DNA of 64,000 nt from positions 1,736,001-1,800,000 of the forward strand of contig NZ_PDJE01000001.1 in assembly GCF_002563955.1 (NCBI RefSeq). Reading direction: 5' to 3'. Shown here in pieces: positions 9,837-18,318 of the stretch. The notes beneath the pieces are model-generated. The model saw only the letters and a list, made by a program, of their open reading frames with translations. It was not told the origin of the DNA and made no database searches. The stretch's first letter is position 1; the number at the start of each line of letters is the position of its first letter. The translations under genes and the position numbers were made by a program. The stretch comes from Paramicrobacterium agarici. Its GTDB lineage: Bacteria; Actinomycetota; Actinomycetes; Actinomycetales; Microbacteriaceae.

Positions 9837-11531
9837 TCAGCTCTCGGTCGCTGACGGCGATTCGGAGACGGTTGAGGCGAGGGGAAGCCGAATGCGGAAG
9901 GTCGCGCCACCGCCGGGAGTCTCATTGACGTCGACACTGCCGTTGTGCGCGGCAACGATCGACGACACGATCGCGAGGCCGAGTCCGCTTCCGCCCGTCT
10001 CGCGCGTGCGAGACGAGTCGGCGCGCCAGAATCGCTGGAAGATCTTCTCTCGAATCGGTTCGGGCACACCCTCCCCGTGGTCGATCACGGCGACGGTGGC
10101 CATTCCCGTGAGCGGGTTGGCCGAGACGCCCACTTCGATGGGACTTCCATCGGGAGTGAAGCGCATGGCGTTTCCCATGAGATTGGCGATCACCTGACGA
10201 ATCTTGTTCTCTTCACCCATCACAATGGCCGGAACCGTCGGGATCGACGACGTGATGTGCGTGACCGGCTTCGACGCTTCCTGAGAAGGCGCGGTCTCTG
10301 CTCCCTTGCGCGGACGGCGGCCCCTCAGCCGAGCAAACGTCGCTCCAGCGAGGGCGATCGGTCCCGTGTTGCCTCCCGAGCCGTTCGGGCGGGTCACGGC
10401 ACGGGGTTCGGGCTCGGGCGAGGTGGCCGGCTGCTCGGGAGCGAGCGACGCGCTGTCGGGCGGCGTATCGATGACGAACGATACCGGGCGTCCTGGGTAG
10501 GAGGCGCGGGCATCCATGACAGCATCCTTCGCGAGAGGCGTGAGATCGATGCGTGTCAGTTCGCGCGGTCGTGCCTCGTCGAGGCGCGCGAGTTCGAGAA
10601 GGTCCTGCACCATGCCGCTCATGCGCACGGCTTCCTTCTCGATGCGCTCCATCGCCTGCGCGACGTCCTCGGGCTTCTCGAGAGCGCCCATGCGGTACAG
10701 CTCCGCGTATCCGCGGACCGTGACGAGGGGAGTGCGCAGCTCGTGGCTCGCGTCGCCGACGAAGCGACGCATCTGCTCGATGGTCTGTGCCCGGTCTTTG
10801 AACGCGCGGTCGATGCGGTTGAGCATGGTGTTGAGCGAGCGGTTCAACCGGCCGACTTCGGTGTTGGGCGTCATGTGCGTCAGGCGCTGGCTGAAGTCGC
10901 CGCCCGCGATGTGCGCGGCCGTCGTCTCGGCCTCGCGAAGCGGGTGCAGCGTATTCGTCACCAGCACGCGGGTGATGAGTGCGCCCAGCACGATGACGCC
11001 GAGGCCAAGGCCGAAGAAGATCGTGAGGTAGGTGGCGACGACGCTATCTGGGCCGCGCATCGAGCGTGCGATGAAGACAACGCCGTTCGTCCCGCGATCG
11101 TCCATGGCGTCTGAGACGACGGTGACGGCCTGAAACTCCGAGCCGATGACGTTCGTCACGGCGCGCGGGTACGTCGAGATGGCGTTCGCGACGCTGATGG
11201 TTCCCTCTGCCGGACGCGGGAGCAGCCTGCTCTCCCGGTCATCCCAGTTGTGATCGATGAGGGTGCCGTCGGCATCGTAGAGCGCGATGTAGTACTCGTT
11301 CGTCTCTCGCACGTGCCGCGCTCCTTCGTCATCGACGTCGATATAGCGCGAGATGTCGCCCGTGGCGAAGGCGACGAGCTCAGCCTTCGCCTGTTCGATG
11401 AGCGCCTGCTTCAGAATGATGACCGTGCCGGCACCGGTGACGAGCAAGCCGAACGTCAGCACGATCACCGTGACGCCGGTGATCTTGCTGCGCAGCGTGA
11501 TCGAGTTCCACCAGTCGGCTATGGCCTTCAT
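9837..11531 (-). CDS. Two-component sensor histidine kinase with a linker inserted before the ATPase domain
   Basis: The 564-residue membrane sensor has TM1 (about 17-40), an extracellular region (41-165), TM2 (about 168-192), HAMP (about 192-245) and HisKA with phospho-accepting H263 (DASHELRTPL). The HATPase domain has an N box (QVIANLMGNAMRF, about 446-458), G1 (DHGEGVP) and G2 (GGSGLGLA). Unusually, about 75 Pro/Arg/Ser-rich residues (about 357-432) sit between HisKA and the N box. It follows the response regulator by 9 bases, so the two are co-transcribed. The signal sensed is unknown. Confidence 0.93.
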   Translation of the reverse strand: MKAIADWWNSITLRSKITGVTVIVLTFGLLVTGAGTVIILKQALIEQAKAELVAFATGDISRYIDVDDEGARHVRETNEYYIALYDADGTLIDHNWDDRESRLLPRPAEGTISVANAISTYPRAVTNVIGSEFQAVTVVSDAMDDRGTNGVVFIARSMRGPDSVVATYLTIFFGLGLGVIVLGALITRVLVTNTLHPLREAETTAAHIAGGDFSQRLTHMTPNTEVGRLNRSLNTMLNRIDRAFKDRAQTIEQMRRFVGDASHELRTPLVTVRGYAELYRMGALEKPEDVAQAMERIEKEAVRMSGMVQDLLELARLDEARPRELTRIDLTPLAKDAVMDARASYPGRPVSFVIDTPPDSASLAPEQPATSPEPEPRAVTRPNGSGGNTGPIALAGATFARLRGRRPRKGAETAPSQEASKPVTHITSSIPTVPAIVMGEENKIRQVIANLMGNAMRFTPDGSPIEVGVSANPLTGMATVAVIDHGEGVPEPIREKIFQRFWRADSSRTRETGGSGLGLAIVSSIVAAHNGSVDVNETPGGGATFRIRLPLASTVSESPSATES

Positions 11532-11540
11532 ACAACGAGG

Positions 11541-12230
11541 CTATTGCTTGCTGGTCTTCAGCATGTACCCGAATCCGCGCTTGGTCTGAATCAGCGGCTC
11601 GTCAGAGAACTGATCGAGCTTGCGCCGCAAATACGAGATGTAGCTCTCGACGATGCCGGCATCACCGTTGAAGTCGTACTCCCAGACGTGATCGAGGATC
11701 TGCGCCTTGCTGAGCACGCGGTTGGGGTTGAGCATGAGGTACCGCAGAAGCTTGAACTCCGTCGGGCTCAGCTCGACGCTCGTGTCTCCGACGAAGACTT
11801 CATGCGTGTCCTGGTCCATGGTGAGCTCGCCGGCACGGATGATGGCGTCTTCATCTGCCTGCATGGTGCGTCGGAGGATCGCCTTGATGCGCGCGACGAT
11901 CTCGTCGAGGCTGAACGGCTTGGTGACGTAGTCGTCGCCACCGACCGTGAGTCCCGTGATCTTGTCTTCGGTGTCGTCCTTCGCCGTGAGGAAGAGAATG
12001 GGCGCCGTGTACCCCGAGGCGCGAAGTCGCTTGGTGACTCCGAAGCCGTTCATGTCGGGGAGCATGACGTCGAGAATAATCAGGTCCGGCTCTTCTTCAA
12101 GGACGGCAGAGATGGCCTGAGCGCCGTTGCCGACGGCTCTGACAGCGAAGCCGGCGAAGCGCAGGCTCGTCGTCAGCAGGTCGCGGATGTTTGGCTCGTC
12201 ATCGACGATGAGGATTCGTGGTCCTGTCAT
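11541..12230 (-). CDS. OmpR-family response regulator
   Basis: This 229-residue regulator has a receiver domain with acidic D10/D11, the phospho-acceptor D54 (LIILDVMLPD) and the conserved Lys in LTAKDD. A winged-helix DNA-binding domain follows (RYLMLNPNRVLSKAQIL then YLRRKLD). The ATG at 12230 is chosen because it directly starts the receiver (MTGPRILIVDDE) and has a GGGGG leader; the longer upstream frame is spurious. It is first in an operon with the histidine kinase and diverges from the FolP-like gene. Confidence 0.94.
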   Translation of the reverse strand: MTGPRILIVDDEPNIRDLLTTSLRFAGFAVRAVGNGAQAISAVLEEEPDLIILDVMLPDMNGFGVTKRLRASGYTAPILFLTAKDDTEDKITGLTVGGDDYVTKPFSLDEIVARIKAILRRTMQADEDAIIRAGELTMDQDTHEVFVGDTSVELSPTEFKLLRYLMLNPNRVLSKAQILDHVWEYDFNGDAGIVESYISYLRRKLDQFSDEPLIQTKRGFGYMLKTSKQ

Positions 12231-12329
12231 GCCCCCAGTATCTGCAAGATACCTGTGAGCGGCCTGGGTGAATTTGCGGGTTTTTCCGAGGGCGCTTCGC
12301 GTCGGGGCACGATGCGGCACGATGGAGAC

Positions 12330-13253
12330 ATGACCGAGCCTTCCCGTCACGATCTGCCCGAGCTCCCGACGATCGCGGCGGCGGTGCGTCAGATTGGGGC
12401 GCGGCGCTTCGACTTCTCGCGCGAGGTCGCGGTCATGGCAGTCGTCAATCGCACGCCCGACTCGTTTTACGACCGCGGCCGCACGTTTGCCCTCGACAGC
12501 GCGGTGACCGCCTGCCTCGACGCGGCCTCAAGCGGAGCGGACTGGGTCGACATCGGCGGAGCACCGTTCGCCCCTGGTCCCGAGATCCCGGCAGACGAGG
12601 AGTCCGACCGCGTCGTCCCCGTCGTCGAGGCCGTGCGCGCAGCATCCGACATCGTGATCTCCGTCGATACATTCCGCGCAGACGTCGCTCGTCGCAGCAT
12701 CCTGGCCGGTGCCGACATCATCAACGACACGACGGGCCTCGCCGATCCGGAGCTTGCTCGCGTCGTGGCGGACAGCGACGCGAGCATTGTCATCACGCAC
12801 AGCCTCGCGGCTCCGCGCACCCCGCTGGCATCGCCGACGTATCGCGATGTCTCGATAGAGGTCGCTGAGTTTCTCGAACGCCGCGTTGAGCGCGCGCTCG
12901 GCGCAGGCATTCCCGAGGAGCGCATCATCGTCGATCCGGGCCATGACCTCAACAAGAACACGCTGCACAGTCTCGAGCTCACGCGGAGACTCGGCCCGAT
13001 CGTCGACCTCGGCTACCCGACGCTCGTCGCGGTGTCGAACAAGGACTTCATCGGCGAGAGCCTCGACGCCGATCGGGGAGACCGCGTTGAAGGCTCACTC
13101 GTCGCTGCAGCGTTGTGCATTGCTCAGGGGGCGCGGATCGTGCGCATGCACAATGTGCGAGAGTCTGTCGCTGCCGTGCGCATGGCAGAGGCGATTCTCG
13201 GTATGCGGCAGCCCGCGTACCTCCGGCACAACATGGGAGAGCGCAATGACTGA
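12330..13253 (+). CDS. folP: Dihydropteroate synthase-like protein, FolP2 type
   Basis: The 307-residue protein has the pterin-binding TIM-barrel fold. Motifs are NRTPDSFYDRG near residue 32, DIGGAPFAPGP, SVDTFRADVA, DPGHDLNKNT and SNKDFIGE. NRTPDSFYDRG and SNKDFIGE match the mycobacterial FolP2 paralogue rather than FolP1. FolP2 is reported to lack clear dihydropteroate synthase activity, so the reaction here is uncertain. An ATG at 12312 is an alternative start: at 12330 the GGAG lies very close to the start codon. The end overlaps the RibD_C reductase gene by 8 bases, implying coupled translation. Confidence 0.85.
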   Translation: MTEPSRHDLPELPTIAAAVRQIGARRFDFSREVAVMAVVNRTPDSFYDRGRTFALDSAVTACLDAASSGADWVDIGGAPFAPGPEIPADEESDRVVPVVEAVRAASDIVISVDTFRADVARRSILAGADIINDTTGLADPELARVVADSDASIVITHSLAAPRTPLASPTYRDVSIEVAEFLERRVERALGAGIPEERIIVDPGHDLNKNTLHSLELTRRLGPIVDLGYPTLVAVSNKDFIGESLDADRGDRVEGSLVAAALCIAQGARIVRMHNVRESVAAVRMAEAILGMRQPAYLRHNMGERND

Positions 13254-13986
13254 GATCACGCGGGTATGGCCGCTGCCCGCCGAGTCCACGGCGGATACCG
13301 CGAGAATCGCCGACTGGTATGACGTTGCCGATCGCGGCGAGCCGTGGCTGCGCATGAACTTCGTGTCGAGCGCCGACGGGGGAGTGACCGTCAACGGTCT
13401 CTCGGGAGGCCTCGGAACAGACGCCGATCACGTCGTCTTCGATGCTCTGCGCACGCTCGCAGACGTCGTCATCGTCGGAGCCGGAACCGTGCGCGCCGAG
13501 GGCTACGGCGCCATGAGAGTGGATGCTGTCGAGCAGCGAACGGCGCGGGGAATCGCCCCGCAGCCGGTGTTCGCGATCGTGTCGCGCAGCCTGAGCCTCG
13601 ATCCCGGCGACAGGATCTTCCGTGACGCGCCGGTGCGCCCCATCATCGTCACATGCGAAACGGCAGACGCCGAACGGCGCGAGCGTCTCGAGTCGGTCGC
13701 CGACGTGCTGATCTGCGGCGCAGGGCGCGTGGACGGCATCGCCATGCGTCGCGCACTTGCAGAACGCGGTCTCAACCAGATGCATTGCGAGGGCGGTCCG
13801 ACGCTCTTCGGCGCCCTCGTGCGTGACGACGCCGTCGACGAACTGTGTCTCACGGTGAGCCCGACTCTCGTCGGCGGTGCCGCGGGCCGCATCCTCTCCG
13901 GCGACGATCAGACGCTGCGGTCGCTGTCACTTACGCACATCTGTGAAGATGACGGGACCCTTCTGCTGCGGTACGTGAGAGCGTAG
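13246..13986 (+). CDS. RibD C-terminal/DHFR-like pyrimidine reductase family protein
   Basis: This 246-residue NADPH-dependent reductase fold shows WLRMNFVSSADGGVT, VIVGAGTVRAEGYG and CEGGPTLFGAL, typical of the RibD_C family. It closely resembles the pattern of M. tuberculosis Rv2671, a RibD-like protein reported to have dihydrofolate reductase activity. There is no deaminase domain, so it is not a complete RibD. The start overlaps the FolP2-like gene by 8 bases. A folate or pterin reduction step is therefore a reasonable inference, with riboflavin synthesis as the alternative. Confidence 0.86.
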   Translation: MTEITRVWPLPAESTADTARIADWYDVADRGEPWLRMNFVSSADGGVTVNGLSGGLGTDADHVVFDALRTLADVVIVGAGTVRAEGYGAMRVDAVEQRTARGIAPQPVFAIVSRSLSLDPGDRIFRDAPVRPIIVTCETADAERRERLESVADVLICGAGRVDGIAMRRALAERGLNQMHCEGGPTLFGALVRDDAVDELCLTVSPTLVGGAAGRILSGDDQTLRSLSLTHICEDDGTLLLRYVRA

Positions 13987-13987
13987 C

Positions 13988-15628
13988 TCAGGCGGCGATG
14001 CTTGACGCATCGAGGATCGAATAGCTGTAGCCCTGCTCCGAGAGGAACCGCTGCCTGTTCTGCGCGAAGTCCTGGTCGAGCGTGTCGCGGGCGACAAGCG
14101 TGTAGAAGTTCGCCGTGAGCCCCGACGTCTTCGGGCGCAGCAGGCGGCCCAGACGCTGCGCCTCCTCTTGGCGCGAGCCGAACGATCCTGACACCTGAAT
14201 GGCGACCGTCGCCTCGGGCAGGTCGACCGAGAAGTTGGCGACCTTCGAGACCACGAGCACAGGTTCGCTTCCGTCGCGGAAGAGCTGGTACAGCCGCTCG
14301 CGCTCATCGTTGGGAGTCTCTCCCGTCAGCTTGGGAGCGCCGAGAACGTCGGCGAGTTCGTCGAGCTGATCGAGGTACTGCCCGATCACGAGAATCCGTT
14401 CGCCCGCGTGCTTGTCGATCAGCCGCTTCACGGTGCTGATCTTCGCGGGAGTCGTCGCGGCGAGGCGATACCTCTCGTTGTCCGCCGACGCCGCGTATTC
14501 GAGCCGGTCGGCCTTGGGCATGTCGATGCGCACCTCGAAGCATTCCGCTGGGGAGATGTATCCCTGCGACTCGATCTCCTTCCACGGAGCGTCGAACCGC
14601 TTGGGGCCGATCAGGCTGAACACATCGCCGGCTCGCCCGTCCTCACGCACGAGCGTTGCGGTGAGGCCGAGGCGACGCCGTGCCTGCAGATCCGCCGTCA
14701 GCTTGAACACGGGGGCCGGAAGCAAGTGAACCTCGTCGTAGACGACGAGTCCCCAGTCGAGAGCGTCGAGAAGAGAGAGGTGTGCGTACTGTCCCTTCCG
14801 GCGCGACGTGAGAATCTGGTACGTCGCGATGGTGACGGGCTTGACCTCTTTGACCTCGCCCGAGTACTCGCCGATTTCGTCTTCGGTGAGGCTCGTGCGG
14901 CGCAGCAGCTCGTCGCGCCACTGCCGCGCAGAAACGGTGTTCGTCACGAGAATGAGCGTCGTGGTGTTCGCGGTCGCCATGGCGCCAGCGCCCACGAGGG
15001 TCTTCCCGGCGCCGCAGGGCAGAACGACCACGCCGGAGCCGCCATCGAAGAAGTTGTCGATGGCCTTGTGCTGATAGTCGCGCAGCGACCAGCCATCTTC
15101 GCGCAGATCGATGTCGTACGGCGTGCCAGGCGTGTATCCCGCGAGGTCTTCTGCGGGCCAGCCCAGCTTCACGAGCTCTTGCTTGACCTGCCCGCGAGCC
15201 CATGGCTCGATGAGGTAGCTCGTCTCTGACGGCTTTCCGATCAGTAGCGGGCTGATGCGCTTCGAACGCGCCACTTCCGTGAGCACAGCCGGGTCACCGC
15301 TCGACAGCACGAGCTCGCCCTCGTTGTTGCGCTCGATCACGAGCCGTCCGTATCGCGACACGGTATCGGCGATGTCGGTCGAGACGCTCTGCGGAACCGG
15401 GAACTTCGAGTACTCGTTGAGCGTTGCAAGCATCTCGTCTGAGCCATGGCCGGCTGCGCGAGCGTTCCACAGCCCGAGCCGCGTGATGCGATACGTGTGA
15501 ATGTGCTCGGGGGCGCGCTCGAGTTCGGCGAAAACCGCGAGTGCGTGCCGAGCGTCTTCTGCGTCGGGGTGAGCGACTTCGAGAAGCACGGTGCGGTCGC
15601 TTTGAACGATGAGAGGGCCGTCAGACAT
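13988..15628 (-). CDS. XPB/ERCC3-type DEAD/DEAH-box DNA helicase
   Basis: The 546-residue SF2 helicase resembles archaeal and eukaryotic XPB, which opens DNA during repair. After an N-terminal damage-recognition-like domain (1-170) come the SLRDYQ Q-motif, Walker A (LPCGAGKT, about 203-210), a DEVH box (VVYDEVHLLPA, about 290-300), LTATLVREDG and the C-terminal motif VI (AQRLGRLLRP). Mycobacteria encode such an XPB beside an Rv0862c-type partner, the same arrangement as here. Its stop lies one base from the convergent reductase gene. Confidence 0.93.
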   Translation of the reverse strand: MSDGPLIVQSDRTVLLEVAHPDAEDARHALAVFAELERAPEHIHTYRITRLGLWNARAAGHGSDEMLATLNEYSKFPVPQSVSTDIADTVSRYGRLVIERNNEGELVLSSGDPAVLTEVARSKRISPLLIGKPSETSYLIEPWARGQVKQELVKLGWPAEDLAGYTPGTPYDIDLREDGWSLRDYQHKAIDNFFDGGSGVVVLPCGAGKTLVGAGAMATANTTTLILVTNTVSARQWRDELLRRTSLTEDEIGEYSGEVKEVKPVTIATYQILTSRRKGQYAHLSLLDALDWGLVVYDEVHLLPAPVFKLTADLQARRRLGLTATLVREDGRAGDVFSLIGPKRFDAPWKEIESQGYISPAECFEVRIDMPKADRLEYAASADNERYRLAATTPAKISTVKRLIDKHAGERILVIGQYLDQLDELADVLGAPKLTGETPNDERERLYQLFRDGSEPVLVVSKVANFSVDLPEATVAIQVSGSFGSRQEEAQRLGRLLRPKTSGLTANFYTLVARDTLDQDFAQNRQRFLSEQGYSYSILDASSIAA

Positions 15629-15665
15629 AGCGTCTCAGCTTAGCGTCGTCAGCTGAGAACAGGGT

Positions 15666-17516
15666 TCACGAGCCAGCGGGCGACACAGAGCGGATGCTGG
15701 CAAGCGGAAGCGTTCGCTCGACATCTGCCGTGCTGTCGCGCCCCCGCAGCCGGCCCCCCGCGAGCCCCGTCGGCTCGAGCGAAAGTTCGACCGTCTCGCC
15801 TCCGGGCATCGCCACCGCGACGATGACGGTGCTGCGCGACCGGACGGCGAGCTCCAGCTGGCGAATCAGCCAGGCGTCGTCGGGGTGCGCGCTCGTTCCC
15901 TTGACGGAGCCGCGCAGCCTCGAGACAAACCCCGACAAGTCGGGTTCGGAGTCGACGGAGGGCTCCGCGACATGATGGCGTGAGACGCGCACAAGCTCAC
16001 CGTGCTCGTCTTCTGCCGAGACGGGGTACCGTGCGTCCTGCAACGCCCAGAACACGAGATCGCGAGAGAACCGGCTCTCGAGGAGTCCGTGCCCCATCCG
16101 CCGCAGCGACAGCGACGCGAGGTTCTGGTCGACGGTGAGGGTCTCAAGAAGATCGTCATCGCTCGAGCGGATGATTGACGTCGCGCGGCCATCGATGATG
16201 CTCTCGCGCACGCGCAGCAGGCCGTGGTGCGCCGCAACGTCAGAGATCAGGTAGCGCAGGGGCTGAGGGATCCCGGTGAGCGAGAGGTCGGTGAGAAACG
16301 CGACGATGCTCGACTCGTCTTCGCCCGCGCCGAGTGCCCGGTCGATGCTGGCGCGCGTGAAACGGTACGTCGTCGCCTGCGATCGTGACTCGATGTCTGC
16401 CATGACACGCAACCGGGAGTCGCGCGATGGCACGAGCGGTCCAGGCGAGATGACGCTCAGGTCGTCTTGGACATAGACCTGACTGACCTCGTGGGGGAGC
16501 GTCGACCGCAGATGCGTGGCAGCGGCGTCAGGATGCCCCTCAAGCAGTTCCGCTCCGGCGCGTGAGAGAGTGTCGTCGGCGACGATGCCGAGAAGTTCCG
16601 CCTGAGTTACGAGGGCGTCGACGCGATTGCTCACGCGTTCGCCTCCGAGCGGATAACGCCAGCGTGCCTTCTCACGCAGCGTGCTCGCCCAGCGCGCGTC
16701 GCATCGAGCGCTCAGCAGCGGCCGGATCTCGTCAGGAATCGCGGTGCACCAGGCCGAGGCGAGAGCCATCCAGCGGTCAGCTGTCGATAGTTCGAGCCAG
16801 TTCAGTCCGTGCTGCGTTGGAGCCCAGTTGCGGCCGTCCAGCGCGAGAAGCTGTGCTGCCGCCGCCGCACGAAGCACCGCTCCGACGCTCTCGAACTCGA
16901 TGCCCGTCGCCGTCGCAAGTCGTCGCGCGTCTGGCAGTGCGAGCCCTCCGCGGCCCAACTCTCTCGCAGGCGCGCGCAGCAGCTCGGTCACGAACTCGCC
17001 AGCCGCCGTCGTCGTCGTGAATGCGCGCTCGCCGGCAAGGGAGTCGATGCGGTCCGTGTCCGTGACGACGTTGAGCGCCGTGGGCGGATGATCGGCAAGC
17101 GCCGCGGTCGGGGGAAGGCCCTTGCCTCGAAACTCGTCGAGCGCGCTTCCGACCGCGTCAAGCGAATGAACGTGGTCATCCACAACGACGAGGCCAAGCG
17201 CGCCAGCGCGTGCAAGGCCATCAGCGGCCTCTTCCGCCGTCTCCTCGCCCGCACCCAGGGAGGCGACGAAGCTCGTCAGCTCAGCGAGAGTGTGGGGGGA
17301 GCGCAGCTCCGCTGCGGCCGAGAGCGCGAGCAGCATCCGCCTGTCACACGCGCGAAGCGCGCGCTCAACGCTCTGTCGCTCGAGAAGCTTCTCTGCAAGA
17401 TCGAAGAAGTCTGCGATGCGCGGATCGTCAGAGACTCCGCGAGCGTGAAGCAACCGTAAGAGCTCATCGTCGGACAATGAGCGCACGTGCGTTGCGACGA
17501 GCAGGGCATCTGTCAT
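15666..17516 (-). CDS. Helicase-associated domain protein, partner of XPB
   Basis: This 616-residue soluble protein is the actinobacterial family that sits beside XPB (Rv0862c-like, carrying a Helicase_C_3-type helicase-associated region). No Walker motifs are present, so it is not itself a helicase. The C-terminus (about 500-616) is beta-rich and ends with a WYL/PafC-like pattern (VIVAVAMPGGETVELSLEP). The gene is 37 bases upstream of XPB on the same strand and probably co-transcribed. A role in loading or regulating XPB is inferred from position only. Confidence 0.82.
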   Translation of the reverse strand: MTDALLVATHVRSLSDDELLRLLHARGVSDDPRIADFFDLAEKLLERQSVERALRACDRRMLLALSAAAELRSPHTLAELTSFVASLGAGEETAEEAADGLARAGALGLVVVDDHVHSLDAVGSALDEFRGKGLPPTAALADHPPTALNVVTDTDRIDSLAGERAFTTTTAAGEFVTELLRAPARELGRGGLALPDARRLATATGIEFESVGAVLRAAAAAQLLALDGRNWAPTQHGLNWLELSTADRWMALASAWCTAIPDEIRPLLSARCDARWASTLREKARWRYPLGGERVSNRVDALVTQAELLGIVADDTLSRAGAELLEGHPDAAATHLRSTLPHEVSQVYVQDDLSVISPGPLVPSRDSRLRVMADIESRSQATTYRFTRASIDRALGAGEDESSIVAFLTDLSLTGIPQPLRYLISDVAAHHGLLRVRESIIDGRATSIIRSSDDDLLETLTVDQNLASLSLRRMGHGLLESRFSRDLVFWALQDARYPVSAEDEHGELVRVSRHHVAEPSVDSEPDLSGFVSRLRGSVKGTSAHPDDAWLIRQLELAVRSRSTVIVAVAMPGGETVELSLEPTGLAGGRLRGRDSTADVERTLPLASIRSVSPAGS

Positions 17517-17529
17517 GCATGGTTCCCGG

Positions 17530-17799
17530 TCATTGTCTGCGGGCTGCCCGGCTGCGGCCGACCGCTCCGGCGACGAGTAGCGCGATGAGCATGATCATCG
17601 CGAGAGGAAGTCCGATATACGGCGTCATCGCCACGACAGGCCAGAGCCCCGTTCCGAAGTCGGCCTGTTCCATGCCGTTCCAGGTGCCGATCATGATGGC
17701 GAAGAAGCTCGCGACCGAGATGAGCACGACTCCGAGAAGAGCGTAGGCGAGAACGCGCTGAACAACGCTTGTCGACGAATCCGATCCAGATGAAGCCAC
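17530..17799 (-). CDS. Small two-helix membrane protein
   Basis: About 89 residues with two hydrophobic segments (VLAYALLGVVLISVASFFAI and IGLPLAMIMLIALLVAGAVG) separated by a short loop containing GTGLWPVV, ending in a basic tail (GRSRAARRQ). No enzymatic motif is present. I place the start at GTG 17799 (protein starting VASSGSDSS) although the ribosome-binding site GAGG is only 2 bases away; the longer frame reads into the csp promoter and has no other good start. It lies 13 bases upstream of the helicase-associated gene. Confidence 0.62.
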   Translation of the reverse strand: MASSGSDSSTSVVQRVLAYALLGVVLISVASFFAIMIGTWNGMEQADFGTGLWPVVAMTPYIGLPLAMIMLIALLVAGAVGRSRAARRQ

Positions 17800-17847
17800 G
17801 TCCTCAAGGATAGGCCCACGAGCGCGAGCAGCGAATACGATAGAGGG

Positions 17848-17889
17848 GAGCAGGGTTCTCCTGCTCGCCGACGGTGACGTTCCGTCGGC
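17848..17889 (+). promoter_or_regulatory. Two abutting hairpins in the csp 5' leader
   Basis: GAGCAGG/CCTGCTC (17848-17866, 5-base loop) is followed with no gap by GCCGACGG/CCGTCGGC (17867-17889, 7-base loop), ending 45 bases before the csp start. Cold-shock gene leaders are commonly structured and thermoresponsive. That role here is inferred. Confidence 0.5.
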
Positions 17890-17934
17890 GCACACCAGGC
17901 GCGTTGAGCGTCTCTTTTCACAGTGAGGTTTTCC

Positions 17935-18318
17935 ATGCCCACCGGCAAGGTTAAGTTCTACGACGAAGACAAGGGATTCGGCTTCATCACGAGTGAAGAC
18001 GGCGAGCAGGTCTTCGTGCACGCCTCGGCGCTTCCCGCGGGCGTGACGAGCCTGAAGGCGGGAACGCGCCTGGAGTTCGGCGTTGCGCAGGGAAAGCGGG
18101 GCGCGCAGGCATTGTCCGTGCGCCTGCTCGATAAGCCGCACAGCGTGGTTCGCATGAACCGCAAGCCGGCCGACGACATGGTTGTGATCGTCGAAGACCT
18201 GATGAAGATCCTCGACGGCGTCAGCGGAACCCTGCGTAAGGGGCACTACCCTGAGAACGCTCACTCACGAAAGGTCGCGGCGCTCCTTCGCCGCGTTGCG
18301 GACGAACTCGATGCCTGA
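17935..18318 (+). CDS. Cold-shock-domain protein with a C-terminal extension
   Basis: The 127-residue protein begins with a cold-shock domain (1-67) carrying RNP1 (KGFGFIT) and RNP2 (VFVHASAL), which bind single-stranded RNA and DNA. Ordinary Csp proteins are about 67 residues. The extra 60 residues (MVVIVEDLMKILDGVSGTLR, then NAHSRKVAALLRRVADELDA) form a helical module seen in the longer actinobacterial CspB type. GAGG precedes the ATG. The end overlaps the DUF3027 start by 8 bases, linking the two in one operon. Confidence 0.9.
   Translation: MPTGKVKFYDEDKGFGFITSEDGEQVFVHASALPAGVTSLKAGTRLEFGVAQGKRGAQALSVRLLDKPHSVVRMNRKPADDMVVIVEDLMKILDGVSGTLRKGHYPENAHSRKVAALLRRVADELDA

Noticed and set aside
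11250..12311. N-terminal extension of the FolP2-like gene to 11250
   Set aside because: This part is antisense to the response regulator and histidine kinase; homology starts near 12330.
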